Source: DASRBO01 sp035653595 (lineage in GTDB: Bacteria; Actinomycetota; Acidimicrobiia; Acidimicrobiales; JAJPHE01). Taken from it: 5,602 nt of DNA. The stretch spans positions 1-5,602 of the forward strand of contig DASRBO010000105.1 in NCBI GenBank assembly GCA_035653595.1, given 5' to 3'. The notes under the pieces are model-generated. The model was given only the letters and a program-made list of their open reading frames with translations, was not told the origin of the DNA and made no database searches. A program made the translations under genes and the position numbers. The first letter of the stretch is position 1, and the number at the start of each line of letters is the position of its first letter. This document shows positions 1 through 5,034 of this stretch, piece after piece.

Positions 1-141
1 TGGCACGAGCCGGAGGCGTCCCATCTGATGATGCTCGAGGCCATCGCCGGGCGCCCGGTGCTGGAGGCGTCCTACGCCGCCGGGCTGGAGGCGGGATACC
101 TCTTCCACGAGTTCGGCGACAGCCATCTGATCCTGCCCTGA
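1..141 (+). CDS. queA: QueA-like S-adenosylmethionine:tRNA ribosyltransferase-isomerase, C-terminal fragment
   Basis: Only the last 46 codons are present; the gene enters from the left edge in frame 1 and ends at TGA 139-141. The fragment contains ASHLMMLEAIAG followed by a Y-A-A-G-L-E-A-G helix and ends in YLFHEFGDSHLILP. This matches the layout of the QueA C-terminus (THLMML..AFAG, then a YRF..(Y/F)GDAM-like end). Family knowledge: QueA moves the ribosyl part of S-adenosylmethionine onto preQ1 at the tRNA wobble position, giving epoxyqueuosine, and acts in the cytoplasm; members are about 340-350 residues, so roughly 300 residues lie outside. The HEFGDSHLIL variant suggests an actinobacterial member, whose real substrate I cannot confirm from this piece. 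A tRNA gene follows 53 bases downstream, which is probably coincidental. Confidence 0.8.
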   Translation, partial: WHEPEASHLMMLEAIAGRPVLEASYAAGLEAGYLFHEFGDSHLILP

Positions 142-154
142 GCGAAGGGCGGGC

Positions 155-185
155 TGGTCGAGCGGCCCGGGCGGCCCACTAACGT
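155..185 (+). promoter_or_regulatory. Possible promoter of the tRNA-Leu gene
   Basis: TAACGT at 180-185 fits the actinobacterial -10 pattern TANNNT and lies 9 bases before the mature tRNA 5' end, which allows a start point around 191-193. Upstream, TGGTCG at 155-160 or GTCGAG at 157-162 would be the -35 with a spacer of 19 or 17; both match TTGACA poorly. The call rests mainly on the -10 and its position. Confidence 0.3.
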
Positions 186-194
186 CGTGAGGAC

Positions 195-276
195 GCGGGC
201 GTGGCGGAAGTGGCAGACGCGCCGGGTTTAGGTCCCGGTCCCTTCGGGGGTGGAGGTTCAAGTCCTCTCGCCCGCA
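195..276 (+). tRNA. tRNA-Leu (anticodon UAG)
   Basis: The cloverleaf folds completely by eye. The acceptor stem 195-201 pairs with 269-275 in seven Watson-Crick pairs, with discriminator A276. The anticodon stem 222-226 (CCGGG) pairs with 234-238 (CCCGG); its 7-base loop TTTAGGT places T33, anticodon TAG at 229-231 and G37. The long class II variable arm at 239-251 has CCC, a TTCG tetraloop and GGG, as expected for leucine. The T arm is 252-256 with 264-268 (one G-T pair) around the loop TTCAAGT. CCA is not encoded (276 is followed by CGTG), so it must be added after transcription. The tRNA decodes CUA and, by wobble, other CUN codons. Confidence 0.97.
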
Positions 277-306
277 CGTGATGGCCAGGCGCGCCCAACC
301 GTTCCC

Positions 307-1332
307 GTGAGCCCCCGCCGCGCCTGGTCGCCGGCGGCGAGTGGGCGGCGGCTCTTCGGCGTCGTCGGGGCGCTCGTCGCCGCCGTGGCCGGCCTCGCCG
401 GGTGCTCCTCACCGTCGCGGTCGGCGACTTCTTCTACGACGACCGCCTCGACCGCCTCCACCACAACGTCAGCGCCGGCCCCGGCGTCGTCCACCCCGGG
501 CGCCACCGGCGCCACGGCCTCCACCGCCCCGGGGGTCAAGCCTCGACACGTCATGGTCGTGGTCCTCGAGAACCGCGAGGACAGCGACGTCCTCGGATCG
601 GCCGATGCGCCCTATCTCAACCAGCTGGCCCGGCGCTACGGGCTGGCGGCGGACTCCTACGCCCAGTCCCATCCCAGCCTGCCCAACTACCTCACCCTCA
701 TCGGGGGCCAGACCTTCGGGATCGCCTCGGACTGCGACTCTTGTTCCGTGCACGGCCCCAACCTGGTCGACCAGCTGGAGGCGGCCGGCATCGGTTGGCG
801 GGCCTACATGGAGGGGGTCCCCGGCCCCTGCTACCGGGGTGACTCGACCGACCAGGGCTACGCCAAGAAGCACGACCCGTTCATGTACTTCCCCCAGATC
901 GCCGACAGCCCGGCTCGCTGCGGCCGGGTCGTACCACTTTCGGGTCTGGCCGCCGATCTGGCCGGCGCCGCCCCGCCGTTCCTGTGGGTGACCCCCGACC
1001 TCTGCCACGACGGTCACGACTGCTCCACCGCCACCATGGACCGTTGGATGTCCGGGTTCCTGCCCTCGGTGCTGGCCTCCCCCTGGTTCGGCGCCGACGG
1101 GGCGGTCATCGTCACCTTCGACGAGGGATCCTCCAGCGCCGGGTGCTGCCGTTACGCCACCGGAGGCCGGCTCTACACGGTGGTGGTATCGGCCGCCGCC
1201 CGGCCGGGGGCCCGCTCCGACCAGCCCGTCGACCATGCCGGCACCCTGGGCACCATCGAGGACGTCTACGGCCTGTCCCGCCTGGGGCTGGCCGCCTGCC
1301 TCTGCAGCGGGAGCCTGACCGGCCTCCTGTAG
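307..1332 (+). CDS. Secreted lipoprotein, phosphoesterase family (PF04185-like acid phosphatase / phospholipase C relative)
   Basis: Predicted 341-residue exported protein starting at GTG 307. The open frame extends back to a GTG at 250, but that lies inside the tRNA; GTG 307 gives a proper signal: arginines in residues 4-15, a hydrophobic stretch at about 16-31 and a lipobox L-A-G-C with lipidated Cys33. Residues 34-77 are a Ser/Thr/Ala/Pro linker, as in surface-tethered lipoproteins. The catalytic domain starts near 80: HVMVVVLENR (81-90), SHPSLPNYLTLIGG (121-134), WVTPDLCHDGHD (227-238), VIVTFDEG (267-274) and DHAGTLGTIEDVYGL (309-323). These match the family order; Glu88, Asn89, Asp231, Asp272, Glu273 and His310 are candidate metal or active-site residues. 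Ten further cysteines (143, 146, 175, 205, 233, 239, 280, 281, 331, 333) suit disulfides outside the membrane. Relatives hydrolyse phosphate monoesters or phospholipids; the substrate here is unknown. No clear Shine-Dalgarno is seen, and only 30 bases separate it from the tRNA. Confidence 0.85.
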   Translation: MSPRRAWSPAASGRRLFGVVGALVAAVAGLAGCSSPSRSATSSTTTASTASTTTSAPAPASSTPGATGATASTAPGVKPRHVMVVVLENREDSDVLGSADAPYLNQLARRYGLAADSYAQSHPSLPNYLTLIGGQTFGIASDCDSCSVHGPNLVDQLEAAGIGWRAYMEGVPGPCYRGDSTDQGYAKKHDPFMYFPQIADSPARCGRVVPLSGLAADLAGAAPPFLWVTPDLCHDGHDCSTATMDRWMSGFLPSVLASPWFGADGAVIVTFDEGSSSAGCCRYATGGRLYTVVVSAAARPGARSDQPVDHAGTLGTIEDVYGLSRLGLAACLCSGSLTGLL

Positions 1333-1344
1333 CCCGGCGCCGGG
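1333..1344. repeat. Perfect 12-bp GC palindrome between phosphoesterase and clpP
   Basis: CCCGGCGCCGGG equals its own reverse complement and begins directly after the phosphoesterase stop codon. As RNA it could form only a 4-bp stem with a GCGC loop, and no T tract follows, so it is a poor intrinsic terminator. It could be a small operator or merely a by-product of high GC content. Confidence 0.35.
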
Positions 1345-1347
1345 GAG

Positions 1348-1353
1348 TATCGT
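1348..1353 (+). promoter_or_regulatory. Possible -10 element for a leaderless clpP transcript
   Basis: TATCGT fits TANNNT and stands out in a GC-rich gap. Six bases separate it from the A of the clpP ATG at 1360, the right distance for transcription starting at the start codon itself, which is common in actinobacteria. The rival reading is a leadered message using GGGGAG at 1342-1347 as ribosome binding site, but its spacing of 12 bases is long. No good -35 is visible. Confidence 0.3.
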
Positions 1354-1359
1354 CCGGGC

Positions 1360-1968
1360 ATGGCCGAGCAGCTCTACGAACCCTCCTACTCCCAATTGGC
1401 CGTTTCCGAGCGGTCCGGGGACATCTACAACCGCCTGCTCCGCGAGCGGATCGTGTTCCTGGGCACCCAGGTCGACCAGAACTCAGCCAACCTCGTCTGC
1501 GCCCAGCTGCTGCTGCTCGAGGCGGAGGATCCGGAGAAGGACATCGCCCTCTACATCAACTCCCCGGGTGGTTCGGTCACCGACGGCCTCGCCATCTACG
1601 ACACCATGCAGTACATCCGCTGCGACGTGGCGACCATCTGCGTAGGCCTGGCGGCGTCGATGGGCCAGTTCCTGCTCTGTGCCGGTGCACCGGGCAAGCG
1701 CTACGCCCTGCCGCACTCCCGCATCCTCATGCACCAGCCATCGGGCCAGATGCAGGGTCAGGCGGCCGACATCGCCATACAGGCCGAGCAGATCGTGTAC
1801 CTGAAGCGGATGATGGCCGAGCGCATCGCCTTCCACACCGGCCAACCGGTGGAGAGGATCGAAGCCGACTCCGATCGCGACCGCTGGTTCACCGCCGACG
1901 AGGCGCGCGACTACGGCTTCATCGACCAGGTCATCACGCGCTCGGCGGCGGCCAACATCTCCACCTGA
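1360..1968 (+). CDS. clpP: ATP-dependent Clp protease proteolytic subunit ClpP (ClpP2-like)
   Basis: Full-length 202-residue serine protease subunit, S14 family. The triad is intact: Ser100 in GLAASMGQF, His125 in ILMHQPSG and Asp174 in DSDRDRWF; this is the same spacing as Ser97/His122/Asp171 of mature E. coli ClpP, shifted by three. SPGGSV (68-73) forms the oxyanion region, and YNRLLRERIVFLGTQV (23-38) is the usual entry to the head domain. AADIAIQAEQ (135-144) and ERIEADSDRDRWFT (165-178) closely resemble actinobacterial ClpP2 as I recall it. ClpP forms a two-ring 14-mer that degrades proteins fed by ClpX or ClpC in the cytoplasm; in actinobacteria it usually works as a ClpP1-ClpP2 hetero-complex. 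No clpP1, clpX or tig is next to it here. The permease starts 2 bases after its stop, implying co-transcription. Confidence 0.96.
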   Translation: MAEQLYEPSYSQLAVSERSGDIYNRLLRERIVFLGTQVDQNSANLVCAQLLLLEAEDPEKDIALYINSPGGSVTDGLAIYDTMQYIRCDVATICVGLAASMGQFLLCAGAPGKRYALPHSRILMHQPSGQMQGQAADIAIQAEQIVYLKRMMAERIAFHTGQPVERIEADSDRDRWFTADEARDYGFIDQVITRSAAANIST

Positions 1969-1970
1969 GC

Positions 1971-2954
1971 ATGGGAATGCAGGGTCGGCTCAGCCCGGCC
2001 ACCGCCGGCGACGGCGTCGACGGTCTCACCCGCTCCGACGTGGTCACGGTCATCAGCCCCCGGGTGAGCGTCAGCCGGCGCGTCGCCAACATCTGGCGCT
2101 ACCGCGAGCTGCTGGTCGGGCTGGTGCGCAAGGACCTCAAGGTCAAGTACAAGAACAGCGTGCTGGGCTTCGTCTGGTCGATGCTCAACCCGGCGCTGAC
2201 CCTGGGCATCTACTACTTCGTGTTCCAGGTGGTGCTCGGCAGCGGGATACGGGACTTCGCCGTGTTCCTGATGTCGGGCCTGCTGGCCTACAACCTGTTC
2301 CGCGACGCCACCATGGGAGCGACCGGCGCGATGGTCGCCAACGCCGGCATCGTGCGCAAGGTCGCCTTCCCCCGCGAGATCCTCGCCCTGGCCTCGGTGG
2401 GGTCGGGACTGGTTTTCTTCTTCTTCCAGGCGCTGGTGCTGGTGATCATCCTGGCGGCGGCCCGGTACGTGCCCGGCCTCGGTTTCCTGCCCCAGCTCAT
2501 ACCGGCCCTGGTGGCCCTGATCGTCTTCTCCTCCGCCCTGGCCGTGCTGCTGGCGGCGGTGAACGTCTACTTCCGCGATACCCAGCACCTGGTGGAGATC
2601 GTGGTGGGCACGGCCTGGTTCTGGGCCACCCCGATCGTCTACTCCTACGAGTCGATCGCCCGGCGGCTGGCCCAGCACCACCTGCCGACCTGGCTGCCGC
2701 TGATCAACCCCGTCACCGACGTGGTCCTGGTCTTCCAGCGCGCCATCTACGGGCAGGTCTACGGGGGCGCGCCCTCGGGCTCGTCGCTGCGTCCGGGGTC
2801 GGCCCTCCAGTCCAGCGCCCAGATGCTGCCGGCCACCGGCGAGTGGTGGTACCTGTGGCACGCCCTGGTGGTGCTGGGGTTCGGGTTGGTCCTGTTCGTA
2901 GTGGCCCTGGTCGTCTTCGGCCGGCTCGAGGGCAACTTCGCCGAGGAGCTGTAG
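1971..2954 (+). CDS. wzm: ABC-2 type polysaccharide export permease (Wzm/TagG family)
   Basis: Predicted 327-residue inner-membrane permease that would carry a lipid-linked surface polysaccharide across the membrane with a Wzt-type ATPase. The family signature is clear: YRELLVGLVRKDLKVKYKNS (44-63), then VLGFVWSMLNP (64-74), NVYFRDTQHLVEI (198-210), FWATPIVYS (217-225) and the C-terminal LEGNFAEEL (319-327). Six membrane segments are visible at about 70-90, 95-115, 137-163, 172-197, 207-226 and 295-317. Relatives are usually near 260-290 residues; the excess is an N-terminal tail of about 40 residues and a Gly/Ser-rich segment (261-292) before the last helix. ATG 1971 was chosen because it lies 2 bases after the clpP stop; ATG 1977 and GTG 2040 are alternatives. 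No Shine-Dalgarno is seen, so translation is probably coupled to clpP. The next gene starts at the following base. Confidence 0.92.
   Translation: MGMQGRLSPATAGDGVDGLTRSDVVTVISPRVSVSRRVANIWRYRELLVGLVRKDLKVKYKNSVLGFVWSMLNPALTLGIYYFVFQVVLGSGIRDFAVFLMSGLLAYNLFRDATMGATGAMVANAGIVRKVAFPREILALASVGSGLVFFFFQALVLVIILAAARYVPGLGFLPQLIPALVALIVFSSALAVLLAAVNVYFRDTQHLVEIVVGTAWFWATPIVYSYESIARRLAQHHLPTWLPLINPVTDVVLVFQRAIYGQVYGGAPSGSSLRPGSALQSSAQMLPATGEWWYLWHALVVLGFGLVLFVVALVVFGRLEGNFAEEL
2943..2948 (+). promoter_or_regulatory. Ribosome binding site for the methyltransferase gene
   Basis: GAGGAG lies 6 bases before ATG 2955, inside the last codons of the permease gene. It is one of the few good Shine-Dalgarno sequences in the window and supports this start even though the two genes have no gap. 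Confidence 0.7.
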
Positions 2955-3920
2955 ATGACCGAGGAGTCCCCCGACCTGGACCGGGTGCTCACCGAGATCC
3001 AGGACGAGGTCCGTCGCCGGCGGGCGGCCGGCGATCTCCCGCCCAGCCTCGAGCGTGAGCTGGACCTGCTCTTCGACCGGTTCACCCCGTCAGGCACCCT
3101 CGACGGCGACTTCAGCGAGGCGCTGAAGGCGGCCGACCGGGCCTCGTTCGTCAACGTCAACGTGCCCACCGCCTCGGAGAAGCCGGGGGTCGCCCCGGTC
3201 AAGCGGGCCCTGCGCAAGGGCATGGCCTGGTACCTCGAGTACCTGGCCCAGCAGGTCACCGCCTTCGGCTCGGCCTCGGTGAGAGCCCTGCGGGCCCTCG
3301 GCGAGCGGGTGGGGTCGGTCGAGGAGCAGCTGGCCCAGATCCGGCCGGCGGTGGACGACCCGGCCGACCGCTCGCCGGTGCCGCCCGACCTGGGTCCGTG
3401 GGTGCAGGCGGTCACCGGGCACCTCGGCGGATGCCGGGGCCGGGTCCTCCACGTCGAGTGCGGGGACGGAGCCCTGTTGCGGGCGCTGGCCGGCGCCGGG
3501 CTGGACGCCTACGGGGTCGATCCCCGCGGGCCTCTGGTGGACGCGGCGGTGGCATCCGGGCTCGACGCCTGGCCCGACGACCCCCTCGACCACCTGTCGG
3601 CCACGGCGGACGCCTCGCTCGGCGGGCTGGTGCTGTCGGGCTGCGTCGACCGGTTGGGGCTGGCCGGCCAGCGCCGGCTGGCGGCCCTGGCCGCCGCCCG
3701 GGTCGCCCCCGGAGGGAGGTTGGCCCTGGTCGGGATCCACCCGGAGCACTTCCGGTCCCTCGCCGGGGACCTCGAGGCCGACCTGGCCCCGGGCCGGCCG
3801 CTGTCGGCGGTCACCTGGGCCCATCTGCTGGGCCGGGCCGGGTTCTCCTACGTGGCGATCCTGCCGCCGGCCGCCGGTGCCGACGGGACCTTCGCCGTGG
3901 TGGCCGAACTGGGGTCCTGA
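2955..3920 (+). CDS. Class I SAM-dependent methyltransferase with helical N-terminal domain, glycan cluster
   Basis: Predicted 321-residue cytoplasmic protein. The C-terminal part (about 160-320) looks like a Rossmann methyltransferase: motif I VLHVECGDG (164-172), the acidic residue after strand 2 in YGVDPRG (186-192, Asp189), a strand-4 region LVLSGCVDRL (225-234), post-motif APGGRLALVG (251-260) and GRAGFSYV (293-300). Motif I carries His166 where Asp is usual (VLDxGCGxG) and Glu168 where Gly is usual, so activity is likely but not certain. Residues 1-135 are mostly charged and helical: a conserved-looking block ending in LDLLFDRFTP (36-45), then a possible coiled coil at about 106-131. 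By position directly after an export permease it may methylate the glycan or cap chain ends as WbdD does in E. coli O9a; no kinase domain is present, so this is analogy only. Confidence 0.8.
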   Translation: MTEESPDLDRVLTEIQDEVRRRRAAGDLPPSLERELDLLFDRFTPSGTLDGDFSEALKAADRASFVNVNVPTASEKPGVAPVKRALRKGMAWYLEYLAQQVTAFGSASVRALRALGERVGSVEEQLAQIRPAVDDPADRSPVPPDLGPWVQAVTGHLGGCRGRVLHVECGDGALLRALAGAGLDAYGVDPRGPLVDAAVASGLDAWPDDPLDHLSATADASLGGLVLSGCVDRLGLAGQRRLAALAAARVAPGGRLALVGIHPEHFRSLAGDLEADLAPGRPLSAVTWAHLLGRAGFSYVAILPPAAGADGTFAVVAELGS

Positions 3921-3924
3921 GCAG

Positions 3925-5034
3925 TTGGCCACCCCCTCGGCAGTGCACCAGTTCATCCCGTCCTTCGTGACCCGCGACGCCATCGGCTTCCACGCCATGC
4001 AGGTGCACTCGGTGCTGCGCGACATGGGGCTGCGCTCGGAGTTCTACGTGCGCGACGCCTCCGCCGAGCGACAGCATCTGGTCCGCCCGTACGAGAGCTA
4101 CCGGAGCCGGCCGGGGGAGTGGCTCCTCTACCAGGCCTCGACCGGGTCGGTGATGGGCGAGTGGCTGCTGGGGCGGCCCGAGCCCAAGCTGGTCAACTAC
4201 CACAACGTCACCCCCGCCAGCTTCTTCGAGGCGTGGGAGCCGTGGCTGTGCGACGAGGTGAGCGAGGGCAGGCGCCAGATCGAGAAGCTGGCGTCGGTCA
4301 CGACCCACGCCATCGCCGTGTCCCGCTACAACCAGGCCGAGCTGACGGCGGCGGGCTACCGGTCGACCTCGGTCGCCCCCCTCATGCTGGACCTGGGCGA
4401 CTTCGAGCACGAGGCCGACCGGCCGACGCTCGAGTGGATGCGGAGGGCCAGCGAACGGGGCGGGGCCAACTTCGTCTTCGTCGGCCGCATCGTGCCGAAC
4501 AAGGCCCAGCACGACCTGATCAAGGCGCTGGTGGCCTACCGCCGGCTGTACGACCCCGAGGCCCGCCTGTACCTGGTCGGCGGGGGCGCCTCGCCCGCCT
4601 ACCAGAACGCCCTCAAGCGCTTCGCCGGCGCCCTCGGCCTTCGGGGTGCGGTCGACTTCGCCGGGTCGGTGAGCGACGCCGAGCGCAGCGCCTACTACCG
4701 GGGGGCGGACGCCTTCGTCTGCCTGTCCGACCACGAAGGCTTCGGCGGCCCCCTGTTAGAGGCCATGCACGCCGGGGTGCCGGTGGTGGCCTACGGCTCC
4801 AGCGCCATACCGGAGACTGTCGGCGACGCCGCGCTGGTGCTGGCCGACAAGCACCCTGCGGTGGTCGCCGCCGCCTTGTGGAAGGTGGTCTCCGACCAGG
4901 ACCTGCGGCAACGGCTGGTGGAGGCGGGCCGGCGCCGGCTGGCCCAGTTCAGCCTCGAGCGCACCAGGGCGGCCTTCCGGGCGGCGATGGAGCAGGCCCT
5001 GGCGGCCGGAGCCACGGCCGGAGCGAGCCGGTGA
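3925..5034 (+). CDS. GT4-type (GT-B fold) glycosyltransferase, first of a paralogous pair
   Basis: Predicted 369-residue cytoplasmic retaining glycosyltransferase that adds a sugar from a nucleotide-activated donor. The C-terminal domain is classic GT4: FVFVGRIVPNKAQHDLI (183-199) with Arg188 and Lys193 as likely donor-phosphate contacts, LYLVGGG (215-221), and the E-x7-E motif EGFGGPLLE (Glu271, Glu279), then GVPVVAYGSSAIPE (284-297). The N-terminal acceptor domain has AVHQFIPSF (6-14), GFHAMQVHSVLRDMG (21-35) and YHNVTPASFF (92-101), shared with the next gene. The frame is open from GTG 3877, but that would overlap the methyltransferase by 44 bases. TTG 3925, 4 bases after its stop, is preferred; GTG 3943 is another option, and neither has a strong Shine-Dalgarno. 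Leu278 is encoded by TTA, the only TTA codon in the window's genes. Donor and acceptor sugars cannot be read from the sequence. Confidence 0.9.
   Translation: MATPSAVHQFIPSFVTRDAIGFHAMQVHSVLRDMGLRSEFYVRDASAERQHLVRPYESYRSRPGEWLLYQASTGSVMGEWLLGRPEPKLVNYHNVTPASFFEAWEPWLCDEVSEGRRQIEKLASVTTHAIAVSRYNQAELTAAGYRSTSVAPLMLDLGDFEHEADRPTLEWMRRASERGGANFVFVGRIVPNKAQHDLIKALVAYRRLYDPEARLYLVGGGASPAYQNALKRFAGALGLRGAVDFAGSVSDAERSAYYRGADAFVCLSDHEGFGGPLLEAMHAGVPVVAYGSSAIPETVGDAALVLADKHPAVVAAALWKVVSDQDLRQRLVEAGRRRLAQFSLERTRAAFRAAMEQALAAGATAGASR
5020..5023 (+). promoter_or_regulatory. Ribosome binding site for the second glycosyltransferase
   Basis: GGAG stands 7 bases before GTG 5031, within the end of the preceding gene. 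It decides the start in favour of GTG 5031 over internal in-frame GTG codons such as 5097. Confidence 0.6.

Noticed and set aside
135..150. Stem-loop GCCCT-GAGCGA-AGGGC spanning the stop codon of the queA-like gene as a terminator
   Set aside because: Only five pairs with a 6-base loop and no T tract after it; too weak to call in GC-rich DNA.
469..1395. Long open frame of 308 codons on the - strand opposite the phosphoesterase
   Set aside because: It is the usual GC-rich shadow: low-complexity Gly/Arg/Val-rich protein with no recognisable domain, opposite a gene with clear family motifs.
984..1970. Upstream extension of the permease reading frame through clpP and the phosphoesterase end
   Set aside because: The frame happens to be open, but its translation is Arg/Pro/His-rich and overlaps two well-supported genes; the permease homology begins only after about 2090.
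1911..2861. Long - strand frame opposite the permease
   Set aside because: The translation is rich in Gln, His, Gly and Asp repeats typical of antisense to hydrophobic Leu/Val codons; the + strand permease explains the region fully.
3811..4734. Long - strand frame opposite the first glycosyltransferase (and a similar one at 3090-4025)
   Set aside because: No motif or plausible start signal; both lie opposite genes with strong family signatures.
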